A stretch of DNA of 64,000 bases from Diogma glabrata (Eukaryota > Arthropoda > Insecta > Diptera > Cylindrotomidae), in NCBI GenBank assembly GCA_963693315.1, contig OY856186.1, positions 378,058,423 through 378,122,422 on the forward strand. Direction: 5' to 3'. Position 1 is the first letter of the stretch. Each line of letters begins with the position of its first letter. Shown piece by piece: positions 48,861 to 60,050 of the stretch. A program made the translations under genes and the position numbers. Under the pieces are notes generated by a model, which had not been told where the DNA came from, ran no database searches, and saw only the letters and a program-made list of their open reading frames with translations.

Positions 48861-49400
48861 AAAGATTAGTATTTTCACAGTTAGCACAGTTGTTCGATCC
48901 AATGGGCCTCTGTGCGCCAATTGTATTCACAGGAAAATTAATTTTGAAAGAAATGTGGTCTGAGTCGAACTTAAATTGGGACGATGGAATCCCTGAAATA
49001 TTATATACACAATGGTATGACTATATAAGGCAGTTGAATGATACCAATCGAATAAAAATTCCACGTTGCTTAATACCTCATGATGTCGTCTCTGTCGAGA
49101 TACATGGTTTTGCAGACGCATCAGAAAGACGATCAACCAAAAAACATACCATTCCACGATTGGAACTGTGCGCGGCTTTACTTTTAGCACACCTGTACGA
49201 TAGAGTAAAAAACTCCATTTTTGTAATTTTTTCCAGGGTCATATTATGGTCGGATTCGGAGATAACTTTATAATGCATTAAATCAGTTCCAGCAAAATAT
49301 TCAACATTTGTCGCTAATAGAATTTCCAATATCCAAGATTATAGTTCTCTAAAGAATTGGTGTCACATTCCGACAAAACAAAACCCAGCTGACATAGTGT
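48861..49400 (+). pseudogene. BEL/Pao RT end and RNase H, internally deleted
   Basis: The frame 48890-49273 reads FDPMGLCAPIVFTGKLILKE, then VEIHGFADASERR, immediately followed by KHTIPRLELCAALLLAHLYD. In the family about 40 residues normally separate FADASE from IPRLEL, so a deletion of roughly 120 bp is inferred near 49125-49135. A TAA at 49271-49273 ends the frame after LWSDSEITL; reading continues with KYSTFVANRISNIQ and NPADIVSRGL in another frame to 49420. Confidence 0.85.
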
Positions 49401-50095
49401 CGCGAGGCTTAATGCCATCAGAGCTGGAGTTTTCTAAGTTATGGTGGAATGGACCAATATGTTTAACCAATTCCAAAGAGAAATTGGCAGAACAATTACC
49501 AAATTTTTCATCTGAGATTGTAAAATCTCAAAATTTTGTTAAAAATCTAGAATCCAAAAATGATCTTATCGAAAATTATTCAGCTTATAATAAAATACTA
49601 CGCCTATCAGCTATTTGTTTACGATTTATCAATAATTGTAAATGTTCAAAAAATTTACGTAAAACTGGTAAATTGACTGTAGAAAAAATAATTAATGCTC
49701 GTAATGGATTAATTAGATCTATTCAAGAGCAAGGTTTTAGTGATGAAATTAAGCAGTTAAGGCTAAATCAAAACCTGAAAAAATCCAGCACTATCAAAAA
49801 ATTGTGCCCATTTTTAGACAAATCAGGAATTCTACGTGTGGGTGGGCGATTAGAAAATAGTTCATTAAAATTTGATCGCATTCACCAAATACTACTACCG
49901 GCAAATCGTTCTTTCAGTAAATTACTTGTCCATCATGAGTACCTTCGCAATCCGCATGCTGGCCGTCAGGCTTTGTTAAGCTTTACACGACAACAGTTTT
50001 GGATAATTCACGGTCGTCAGTTTTGTAAAAAGATTGTATATGAGTGCATCAGGTGTCTTAAAACCAAACCACGATCCACTGAACAATTTAGTTAC
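49397..50095 (+). pseudogene. BEL/Pao RNase H-integrase linker and integrase zinc domain
   Basis: The frame 49397-50152 starts with SRGLMPSELEFSKLWWNGP, continues through a ~120-residue linker, then CPFLDKSGILRVGGRLENSS and the HHCC domain: LLVHHEYLRNPHAGRQALLS, FWIIHGRQFCKKIVYECIRC and LKTKPRSTEQ. The frame then leaves Pao sequence at about 50095, where an insertion begins. The zinc domain binds element DNA ends within the integrase complex. Confidence 0.87.
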
Positions 50096-50880
50096 GTAGA
50101 GATACTACTACGTCTACCCATCCAAATTAAAACCTATATAAATAAGTTATAAAGGAATTCCCATGACGACATTTCTTTTATCAAAACAAAACAATAATAA
50201 ATAAGTAGATAATATTTCATATGTTTACAATTATAAGTAAGCGAAGTTTTATGAATTTTATGAACTATATATTATTCAAAATGTGTCATCACATATTATG
50301 TTTCAAAACATTGGAATTAATTTTAAATAATTTTAAATAAAAAAAAAGGCAAATAATTTTGATGATGCGCATTTTATTGCGGGGAAATATTAAGTAATTA
50401 AACCAAAATATATTATATGTACATTTTGTTATAATTGCATTTTTTTTACATAATTAATTTAAAATAAAATATATTGATTGATTTAAGTGGGGATTATGTA
50501 AATGGAAATTTAAATTCAAAAAATTGTATAAAAGAAATGATTCGAACAATAAACAACTAGAATCAGTTTGAATTTAAATAGTGTCTTTTTACTTTCTCTC
50601 ATCCTCCCAACGACCTCAGTTGACGCACGTCAAACGGGTCTAACGGTTCTTTCTTTGGTGCAAAGTTGTTTCGGCCAAGTGTATCATTGGAAAACCGGAC
50701 TGTTCTGGACTTACGGACTTATAAGACGGACATCGTCACAACATCTCTTGTGGTACATTTTACCACCAACAAAAGTTTTTAAAAGTTAAAGTCATCAATT
50801 ATAAAATACGCAGTCAGATTAAAATGTTGGATAAATGTTGTTCACTCACGACATTGAGAACGACTTTATGGTATACGCAC
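50096..50880 (+). mobile_element. ~780-bp insertion, LTR-like, within the BEL integrase
   Basis: Pao coding stops after STEQ (about 50093) and resumes at HMGQLPSERVTPSRA (about 50885), so 50096-50880 is foreign. It contains TTGTATAAAAGAAATG (TATA, about 50524), AACAATAAACAAC (poly(A)-like, about 50546) and a less AT-rich downstream part. This resembles a solo LTR of another retroelement, but clear TG...CA ends and a target duplication could not be placed. The ORF 50568-50789 shows no motif. Confidence 0.55.
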
Positions 50881-51230
50881 AGCACATGGGGCAGCTACCA
50901 AGTGAAAGGGTGACCCCATCTCGCGCCTTTTTAAATGTGGGTATAGATTTTTGTGGGCCATTTAACGTTCGATATAAAGTCCGTACTAACGTTACGTCCC
51001 AGGTTTATATATGTTTGTTCATATGTTTTTCTACGAAAGCATCTCAATTGGAGGTGGTTTCCGATTTATCTACAAATGGTTTTTTATCTGCCTTAAGACG
51101 TTTCGTTTCACGACGAGGACGTTGTTCCCATATATTCAGCGACAACGCGACAAATTTAATCGGAGCCAAAAAAGAGCTTGATGATCTTCAAAAACTATTT
51201 TCATGGTGTTTTAATTTCAAATAGATATAT
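50881..51230 (+). pseudogene. BEL/Pao integrase core, N-terminal part
   Basis: HMGQLPSERVTPSRAFLNVG is followed by IDFCGPFNVRY (first catalytic Asp), ICFSTKASQLEVVSDLSTNG, FLSALRRFVSRRGRC and HIFSDNATNLIGAKKELDD (second catalytic Asp). The family pattern ends at about 51200 (LDDLQKLF); the next bases are the 75-bp sequence shared with 45183-45258. The catalytic Glu and the rest of the integrase are missing. Confidence 0.87.
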
Positions 51231-51257
51231 ACTACAGTCCATTAGATTTTCTAAGTA

Positions 51258-51640
51258 CAACATTTATGAGCCAAAAGTGAAGTTCTTACCCCCACTTTTT
51301 TTGGCATTTCTCGACGTTTTAGGACCTACTGATTCTAAAAAAGCAAAAAAAAAATATATGTCTGTCTGCCGGCCAGCCGGCCGTCATTACCTACGCTGCA
51401 GGGAAAACCGCTGGAGGGATTTCAAATTTTTTTTTTTTAAAATAGGTATACTCAAGTGACAGGTCCGAAAGGACGCTGTTTTCGATAACTGTACCGGAAG
51501 TGTGTCAAAAAAATCATTAAGTGTGTCAAAAACAGCAAATTTTTATATTTTTGGCTTAAAAAACGTTCATTTTAAGTGATTACGAGTAGGAACATTGAAT
51601 TTGGAGAAATCTTGATGGTAGGGACTGGTATGTAATATGT
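51258..51640 (-). repeat. R1 module copy 5, inverted and truncated
   Basis: It begins inside the module (TTTATGAGCCAAAAGTGAAG), lacking the terminal hairpin, and runs through CGTTTTAGGACCTACTGATT, the GC island GCCGGCCAGCCGGCCGTCAT and TTCATTTTAAGTGATTACGA in reverse orientation. It cuts the end of the BEL direct repeat. ORF 51178-51459 is a fusion of the two repeats. Confidence 0.75.
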
Positions 51641-52230
51641 TATATGTGATTTTGTAATATTTTCTCGAAACGCTAAATGGAGAGGTTTTTGAGTAGTTTG
51701 CTGATTGTATCATCTTTTCACTAAAGTATTTTAATTTATGATCTGTTAATATTTTCCGGCAACGTATTAATGTTTCGTGTTAGTTTTGTAATAAATTTTT
51801 AAACAGAGATAAAAAATACTTGTACTTTAACAAAGAGTTATGTTTGATATACATCGCTGCCCAAAACTAAAACCAATGTCCTCATAAAAGTTTTATGCCG
51901 AAAACAATATCAAAATCCTTAGCCAAAACTGCAGTCTTGATATCTCAGAGTTTGAGATTTCAGCCCCTCAATATTTTAAAATTTGTACTAAGTTCAATGT
52001 AGTTTTTAATATTATAAAAAAAAAATATTGCGACGCTGATGCATAGGCTGACTTCACCACAGCTCTGGAAACATAGTGTTCTGGATATATAATGAGCTAA
52101 TATCTTAATATAAAATAATATAAAATACTTTAATTAAAAGCTAACCAATATTATGGACTTCGTAGTTCTAATAATAAAAATATTAAAGCAGGCAGTTGTA
52201 TCCCAACAAACATAAATTCTGTTGTACGAG
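51641..52230. repeat. unoccupied paralogue of the 32.77-34.28 kb locus, and transition
   Basis: 51752-51812 matches 32771-32837 and 51820-51995 matches 34104-34275, with nothing between. The 1266-bp CCCAGCTAGCAC element is therefore absent here. From 52000 to 52230 the sequence grades into the 628-bp tandem repeat. ORF 52134-52319 minus is not supported. Confidence 0.75.
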
Positions 52231-54830
52231 AAAAAGCAAAAAAAAAATTTATCGGAAGTGACAAAGCGGAAGTTAAGATGCAGAACTGTTGAAAACCGTA
52301 CTAAATGTGTATGTACCAAATTTCATACAACTCGATTATCAGGTACAGTAGCTATTGAGCTTCCAAAATAACAGGTGCTTGGTGGACCCCCTACCACTTG
52401 GTTCACTATCGCTAAAAAAAACTAATCAGTTCCTTGCCATACATATTTGCATCTTTTTGCAAAGTGTAATCGAAATTGCTTAACGAACCAATGTTGTATG
52501 CTTCCAACAAACATTGAAACAATAAACAGGTGTTCGGGAGGACCCCACCACCTATCCTAAAATTGTCCAAAAACTAGTCAATTCTTTGTCAATAAAGTCT
52601 TTATCTTTTTTCAAAGTGCCATTAAAATTGATTAATGAATGAAATCTGTATGCTCCCAACAAACTTTAAAAACAAAGTGTGAAAAGTCAGCAGTTGTATG
52701 GTAGACCCCCCGCCACTTTGATCAATGTGTCCCAAAAGATGATAATTATCTTTTCATACTAATTGAACCCTTTTCCATAAGTTTCATCATAATCACTTCA
52801 TTATTGTAGGCTGTATTGTGCATAAAGACACTGAAAAAACTTCAAAAATTTACAAACAAAAAAAATTTACCGGAAGTGAAAAACCGGAAAATGGGATGTA
52901 GAACTGTTGTGAACCGTACTAAATGCTTATGTACCAAGTTTCATCCAATTCGATTATCAGGTACCGAAGTTATTGAGCTTAAAAAAGAAAGGTGTATGGG
53001 ACCCCCTCCACCACTTTGTTCACTTTCGCTCAAAAACTAATCAGTTCTTTGTCATACATATTTGCATCTTTTTCCAAAGTGTCATCAAAATTCGTTCACG
53101 AACGAATGCTGTGTGCTCCCAACAAACATTGAAAAAAGTGTGACACATTAAACAGGTGTTCGGGAGGACTCCCACCACTTATTCCAATATTATCCAAAAA
53201 CTAATCAGTTCTTTGTTACTTAAGTTTGCATCTTTTTCCAAAGTATCATTAAAATAAATTAATGAATGAAGTCTGTATGCTCCCAAAAACTTTAAAAACA
53301 AAGTGTGAAAAGTCAGCAGTTGTATGGTAGACCCCCCGCCACTTTGATCAATGTGTTCCAAAAGATGATAATTATCTTTTCATACTAATTGAACCCTTTT
53401 CCATAAGTTTCATCATAATCACCTCATTATTGTAGGCTGTATTGTGCATAAGGGCACTGAAAAAACTTCAAAAATTTACAAAACAAAAAATTTACCGGAA
53501 GTGAAAAACTGGAAGTTGGGATGTAGAACTGTTGTGAACCGTACTTAATGCCCATGTACCAAGTTTCATCCAATTCGATTATCAAGTACAGAAGCTATTG
53601 AGGTTTAAAAAAAATAGGTGTATGGGACACCCCCCACCACTTTGTTCACTATCGCTCAAAAACTAATCAGTTCTTTGTCATACATGTTTGCATCTTTTTC
53701 CAAAGTGTCATCAAAATTCGTTCACGAACGAATGCTGTGTGCTCCCAACAAACATTGAAAAAAGTGTGACACATTAAACAGGTGTTCGGGAGGACCCCCA
53801 CCACTTATTCCAATATTATCCAAAAACTAATCAGTTCTTTGTTACTTAAGTCTCCATCTTTTTCCAAAGTGTCATTAAAATAATTTAATGAATGAAGTCT
53901 GTATGCTCCCAACAAACTTAAAAAACAAAGTGTGAAAAGTCAGCATTTGTATGGTAGACCCCCCACCACTTTGATCAATGTGTTCCAAAACATGATAATT
54001 ATCTTTTCACACTAATTGGAACTCTATTCCATAAGTTTCATCATAATCACTTCATTATTGTAGGCTGTAGTGTGCATAAAGACACTGAAAAAACTTCAAA
54101 AAAGTACAAAAAAAATTATTTACCGGAAGTGAAAAACCGGAAATTGGGATGCAGAACTATTGTAAACCGTACTACATACTCATGTACCAAGTTTCATCCA
54201 ATTCGCTTATCAGGTACAGATGTTATAGAGCTTTCAAAAAAACAGGTCCTCCAGGGACCCCTTACCACATTGTTCACTATCGCTCAAAAACTAATCAGTT
54301 CTGTGTCATACATGTTTGCGTCTTTTTCCAAAGTGTTATCAAAATTCATTCACGAATGAATGTTTTATGCTCCCAACAAACATAAAAACTTTGTGGAAAA
54401 AACCACCTGTTGTATGGTGGACCCCCCAACCCTTTATCCAATGTACTCCAAAAGCTGATAAAATCTTTCTCATGTTATTTAAAAGCTTTTTGCAACGTTT
54501 CATGAAAATCGATCGGTAATTGTATGCTACAGTAGGGATAAACACCTGAAAAAAAAACTTTTTAGCCGGAAGTTGGTATGCAGAAATTTTGGAAACAGTA
54601 CTAAAACCTTATATACTAAGTTTCAATAAGACCATAGCCCGGGATTAGAAGTTATTCAAGATTTAAACTTAGAACTGTTCGGGAGACCCCCCGCCATTTT
54701 GTCCAAATTTGAAATGAATCCAGATCTTCCATTTTCAAGTGAACCTGTATCATTTGCCAAAGTTTCATCAAGATCCTATGCAGAAAACTCACCCACCCAC
54801 CCTAAAAAAATTAAAAAGTAAAATATTTGA
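52231..54830. repeat. ~628-bp higher-order tandem repeat, about four units
   Basis: GGCACTGAAAAAACTTC / AGACACTGAAAAAACTTC occurs at about 52824, 53453 and 54080, a period of 626-631 bp. Each unit contains three related sub-units of ~205 bp, each with a GACCCCC-CCACC-type block, CAAAAACTAATCAGTTCTTT or a variant, TTTGCATCTTTTTCCAAAGT and CTCCCAACAAACATTGA. The first (52231-52815) and last (54073-54830) units are more diverged than the two in the middle. ORFs inside are repeat translations. A scrap of the last unit is at 652-722, inverted. Confidence 0.9.
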
Positions 54831-54853
54831 ACATTGGGCAGTATATTTGAACA

Positions 54854-56432
54854 TTAGATGTTTACATCGAGCTAGTCTATCCATGCTACTACATCGAGAG
54901 TTGCCAAATGGATATCTTAAATTTTGCCATTGTATCGTCGAATTGGACACACAGTTGCAATGTGTTTTATGCTTTGTTGTGGAGCGCCGCAGTCACAGTC
55001 AGGGGACTCTGAAATGCCCCACTTGTAGAAAGAATCAGCACAACGTCCATGATTCGTTCTTATTCGGTTTAATGTAGTCCAGGTATGACGTGGCAAATCG
55101 AAACCAGGTTGGGTAGAAGTCGGGTTAGTAATAGAAAAGCCAGTTGTGTTTTAATGATACCAGGAGGTGTCCCAGGCATCCAAGATATTAAAATTAGTTG
55201 CCAGCAGGTTGCTGGCAGTTTTGTGTGGAGGCTTTCTTGACTTCAATCGACAACGAGTGTGGTCACCGTAATATTCGTGCAAGGGTAACGTAATGTTGTT
55301 GGTTACCTTTTTATGTTCACGCATGAGAGCATGCGAGCGTCTGAGTGCAGGTGGAGCGATATTGCTTAACACAGGAGGCCAAGGTAAAGGGGTGGATCTG
55401 CTAGTACCACTTATAGTACGCATCGTGGCATGCAGCTGGCAGTCAACTTTTAGAGTATGTGTGCTATTCAACTAAACTGGTGTGCCATACTCAGCCACTG
55501 AGTAAACCAGACTTAGAGCAGTTGTGTGGAGGGTAGCTGGAGTAGCACCCCATGTCAAGTCTGCCAGTTTGTGTAATATATTGTTTCTCGTTTTAAGTTT
55601 TTTTGACGTATTTTCCAGGTGGAGTTTAAAAAAAAGAGTTCTATCGAGAGTAACGCCCAGGCACTTTGGCTGTTGATTGTATTTAATGACAGTGCCGTTA
55701 AATAATACGGACAGTTCTGCCAGTCGACTGTTTTGCCAGTTTGTTGTTTTACTCTCGCCAGTTTGTTGTTTTACTCTTTTACTTAGATTGGGAAATAAGC
55801 TCCACGTTCGAAAATAGTCATTCATTCGCTAGGTCAGTTGAGAGCAAATCCTCCAAGACACCCATGTCGTTGTTTTGAGTGGCCAGGGTCCAATCATCAG
55901 CGTAACAAATTTTCTTTGATGTTGTGTCAGGAATGTCATGAATGTACAGATTAAAAAGTAATGGCGCCAGGACGGAACCCTGTGGCAAACCATTGTTAAG
56001 CATTTTGGACCTACTACAGGAATTATTTAGATGAACACGATTACTCAGCATTTTGTTAATTAAACGCGAGATGGTGCTACAAGGTATTGCATTGAACAGC
56101 TTATATATAATCCCAATTCGCCAGACCATGTCATATGCTGCAGTAAGATCGATGAATACTGCGCCTGTTTTTAGTTGTTTTTGATACCCAGCTTCAATAT
56201 AGGATGTTAGAGCGAGCAGTTGGTCAGAGCAACCGCGATTGGGACGGAAACCAGCTTGTACGACTAGGTACATCTGGTCATTTAGTGGCTTGTACATCTG
56301 GTCATTCAGTATCGGAGCGATACGGTTGTATATGTGCCGTTCTAACAATTTGTAGCAGGTGCATAAAGGGGCAATTGGACGGTAGCTTCCTGGTTCATTA
56401 AATGGTTTACCTGGCTTTAGTATCGCTATCAC
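54854..56432 (-). pseudogene. LINE reverse transcriptase and C-terminal zinc-like segment
   Basis: The frame 56432-55818 has AILKPGKPFNEPGSYRPIAP, VVQAGFRPNRGCSDQLLALT, TGAVFIDLTAAYDMVWR (catalytic Asp), NNGLPQGSVLAPLLFNLYIH and CYADDWTLAT (YADD). An 8-residue duplication (NDQMYKPL / NDQMY) lies near residue 45. The next frame (55825-55472) holds KCLGVTLDRTLFFKLHLENT. The frame 55471-55151 follows, then a shift to a tail with TWTTLNRIRTNHGRC and CDCGAPQQSIKHIATVCP (about 55075-54950). The tail ends LDVNI and TAA at 54856-54854. A 22-bp tandem duplication near 55725-55775 breaks the frame. Confidence 0.85.
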
Positions 56433-56610
56433 TTTCGTAGTCTTAAAATGTTTTGGTAGATTGCCGGTTTCTAGGACATTCGAGAAAAATTTAGTTAGCC
56501 ACTGTTCTACATTTTTTCCAGCATTTTTAAGAAATTCTGGAAAAATGCCAATGTTACCAGCTGCTTTACCGTTTTTTGTTTGGGACAGAGTAAATTCTAG
56601 TTCTTCGCTA

Positions 56611-57440
56611 CTAAAAGAGTTCGCATACTTCGATGGAGACGATTTCTCTTAATTTGCGTTTAATTGTTCTCTTATGAAGGCGGTTAATAGAAGAACGAGA
56701 AATGTTTACTATGTGACTTGCAATGTCCTCTGGATTTATTTCATTGTTAGCACGAGTAATTGAGTTTGAGCCACTCAGCTTCCGAAGGAGACTCCATGCT
56801 TCCCTGCTTGAATGAGAAAAATCAATGTTTTCAACAGCGTTAATCCACTTTTGTTTTCTCGTGGCGTCCAGTGAGTATATCAAGTCATCAGCCACGTCTG
56901 CCTCACCACTACTTATGTACTCCTCATATAATATATCGCTCTCCCTACTCCAGCCAGGAATATATTCTCCACAAAAGCCTCTTGGGATGCATTTTTTGCA
57001 GTTGAGATAATGGCTCCAACAAATCTATCGTAATTTTTTGGAATGGGTTGGATCCAGCGAATCACTGCATTCAAATCCAACCTATATTTAGCCCAGTCAG
57101 CTTTGTTAAAATTCCATATAGGTTGAGGAGTAGAGTTAACGAGTGGGATTTGGATTCCAACCTCAAGAATTACTGGACGATGTTGAGAGCGTGGAAAACC
57201 TTGTAAGACAGCCCTGAATATTGGAATAGGGCTACGTTGTTCGTTTTTTGTAGAAAAACAGAGGTTGGGATTGTTATCGCTTCGCCATCTTGCAGATCTA
57301 AAGGTTTTCATGTCTTTCGCATCATATACCAGGAACATGTTGTTATCATCCGCCCAGTCGGTCAGTTGCACGCCATTGGTATTATTATTTGAGTAGGACC
57401 ACTGAGTGTGATGCCTATTAAAGTCACCAGCATATAGCAA
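56611..57440 (-). pseudogene. LINE endonuclease C-terminal half and linker
   Basis: The frame 57440-56913 begins LYAGDFNRHHTQWSYSNNN (endonuclease GDFN box) and includes LQGFPRSQHRPVILEVGI, the equivalent of the SDH box, then PIWNFNKADWAKYR. A shift near 56920 leads to 56895-56611 (LDATRKQKWINAVENIDFSH, REAWSLLRKLSG), typical of the endonuclease-RT linker. It ends with KLREIVSIEVCELF and a stop. The minus strand before 57440 gives no earlier endonuclease motif. Confidence 0.82.
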
Positions 57441-58490
57441 TTAGTTGATAGCAGGAATTAATTGTTGGTTAATTGAATGTTGGCTTGTTTGTCCAGCCAC
57501 TCAATCATATTTCTGCATAACCTCATAGAATATCCAAATGTAATTAAATATTTACTTCTTATCCATCCATTTTGATGCAGTATGGATATGTATGGATTGC
57601 AAAAGTTTCATAATTTGCACCATAATTTTTTAGATTCAGTTCTTATATTATTCTTGATGGGAGATTTTACATCGGGGTGATGTTATATCACAAATAATTT
57701 ACTGAATTAATTGTTGATCATGTGTCAATAGACACAAGTGAAGACTAGTCATCTTCTTCTCACAGATACAATTTTGTTATTCAATACTAGAAAATCTAGA
57801 GTATAACAAAACAGTGATCACCAGAGAAATTAATTGACTAAACCTGAATTTATTAAATGTATGTTTATGTAAATTTTTTGTTTTTACACTTCGCTAGAGT
57901 TGTAACCCAATTTTTGGTTTATAATCATTAGCGTTAACATTTTTTGGTAGAGTTTATCTAGTCGGCTAGCCCTGATGAGAATGATAAACTTTTTTAAAGT
58001 TTAAAAATTTTCTCATTGGTTCGAAACTAGATCGCTCTAAAATTGTATGGATTGCAAAAAGTTTCATAATTTGCACCATAATTTTTTAGATTCAGTTCTT
58101 ATATTACAGTAAAAGATGTTTCAAATCATAGTTTATAATAGTTTTTTTTATGGGTACTAATATAACTGAACTATCCATTTATCGTGAAATCTTGTGGGGT
58201 AGCACTACTTCTAGATGAATGAAATGCACAAGAAGTGTTAATTGTAGAACGGAATAATATGTCTTTTATTAATTGAATCTCCCGAATACACACCCAAATG
58301 CATTTTATATCGTTTCAGTTGGAAAATCTATGATCAAGATTGAATTAAATTAATGGCTGAATTAATTAGTGACTTAATGATTTATTGCTGAACATAATCC
58401 GTGATACCAATTTTTAATATTACCATCTGGTAATTAACATTGGTTTTCACCCGTGTGGTATTGCAAAAATATTTTAATAAACTAAATTGT
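57441..58490. other. unannotated AT-rich DNA with a 62-bp direct repeat
   Basis: ATGGATTGCAAAAGTTTCAT ... GATTCAGTTCTTATATTA occurs at 57589-57650 and 58045-58107 with one inserted A. No ORF. A short stem GTGTC / GACAC lies near 57723-57736. Confidence 0.55.
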
Positions 58491-58494
58491 AATG

Positions 58495-58756
58495 AAGTGC
58501 TTTCTCATCAAAAGATGAGAATGGCTTAGCAGGATGCGTACCTAGATTTTTTGTAATGCCGTAACGACTAAGGCTCAATCATCGTGGGTTTGAGATGTTA
58601 TAAACCTGCTGCTTCAGCACAAATGCAGAAATGTACGCAATTTTCATAAATTAACAGAAATGGGAAAAAATACAAGTGAAAAAGATGAGACTCTGGCGAC
58701 CCCTTTTTACGAAAGAACCACGGTCAGCACGTTCAACCCCCACGTTCACTCACATA
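58495..58756 (+). ncRNA. tRNA-derived SINE-like element, copy 1
   Basis: TGGCTTAGCAGG (about 58523) fits the pol III A-box consensus TRGYNNARNNGG. GGGTTTGAGA (about 58588) is a B-box-like word about 60 bp on. Further landmarks are GCACAAATGCAGAAATGTAC, ATGAGACTCTGGCGACCCC and TCAGCACGTTCAACCCC, after which a (CA)n tail starts. The inverted copy at 63258-63590 shares all of these except the middle of the head. Mobilisation would depend on a LINE. It is called SINE-like from promoter boxes, duplicate copies and simple-repeat tail. Confidence 0.55.
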
Positions 58757-59107
<351 letters not shown>

Positions 59108-59219
59108 ATTCACACCCCTAAATCATAAGAATAAAAATAAATAATTCAGTTTCACTCACCCCATGGTTATATCCTCCAGGCCTCTAAGTCCCAGTTATTT
59201 CAGCCCTCCATCAGCACGG

Positions 59220-60050
59220 TTGTATACAAATACGTTGATTAAAAATGCGATGTAACAATTTGTATAAGTAAACGGTGAATAAATTGCAAATATAGTTGAA
59301 TACGTTGAAATCACAATGTAACAATTTGCATGAATAATCGTCGAAAATATTGCAATTATAGTTGAATGCGTTGAAAGTACCAGGTAATAATTCGTATAAA
59401 TAAACAGTGACTAAATTGCAAATATAGTTGAATACGTTGAAATCACAATGTAACAATTTGTATAAATAATCGTTGAAAATATTGCAATTATAGTTGAATG
59501 CGTTGAAGGTACCAGGAAATACTTCGTATAAATAAACGGTGAATAAATTTGTAATTATAGTTGAATGCGTTGCAAATTCAATGTAACAATTTGTATAAAT
59601 GAACGTTGAATCAATTGCAAGTATAGTTGAATACGTTGAGAATACCAGGTAATAATTTGTATAAATAAACGTTAAATAAATTTCCAATATAGTTGAATGC
59701 GTTGTAAATAAAATGTAACAATTTGTCTCAATAAATGTTGAATAATTTGCAAATTCGGTTGAATACGTGGAAAATATGATACAAAAATTTGTAGATAAAA
59801 ACGTTGAATAAATTGGTAATTAGAGTTGAATACGTTGGAAACACAACATAGCAATTTGTATAAATAAACGTCGAATAAATTTGTAACTACGATTGCATAT
59901 GTGGAAAATCCAATGTAACAACTTGGTATAAATAATCGTTGAACAAATTGCAAATACGGTTGAATATGTGGAAAACACCATAAAAAGAAACGTTGAATCA
60001 ATTATAAGTATAGTTGAATACGTTGAGAATACGATGTGATAATTTGTAGA
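59220..60050. repeat. 66-bp minisatellite with 132-bp dimer structure
   Basis: About twelve units with AATATAGTTGAATACGTTGA, CAATGTAACAATTTGTATAA and ATAAACGTTGAATAAATT. In the left part (59270-59530) units alternate between an ...AAATCACAATGTAAC form and a ...GAAAGTACCAGGTAATA form, giving 132-bp dimers. Because 66 is a multiple of 3, the minus strand stays open with 22-residue repeats (FNVFNYICNLFTVYLYKLLH). Nothing argues for a real protein. Confidence 0.88.

Larger units (their letters stand above)
46038..51230 (+). mobile_element. BEL/Pao retrotransposon relic
   Basis: Plus-strand order: gag (46038-47130), zinc knuckles (about 47165-47260), protease (47500-47990), RT (48170-48720), RNase H (48880-49400), integrase zinc domain (49830-50095), a ~780-bp insertion, then the integrase core start (50880-51200). 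At least six frameshifts or stops and one internal deletion in RNase H are seen. The integrase stops after its second catalytic Asp. This is a different subfamily from the gag scraps at 1-390 and 28188-29624. Confidence 0.88.
54831..57440 (-). mobile_element. non-LTR retrotransposon relic, 5'-truncated
   Basis: Minus-strand order: endonuclease C-terminal half (57440-56913), linker (56895-56611), reverse transcriptase (56432-55818, then 55825-55472 and 55471-55151) and a C-terminal Cys/His segment ending at about 54854. The 5' end, including the endonuclease N-terminus, is absent. At the 3' end a short duplication (ATATTTGAACATT twice, about 54826-54857) is seen. The clade is not certain; the RT resembles elements annotated as transposon BS-like or Vingi/Ingi-like. 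Confidence 0.85.
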
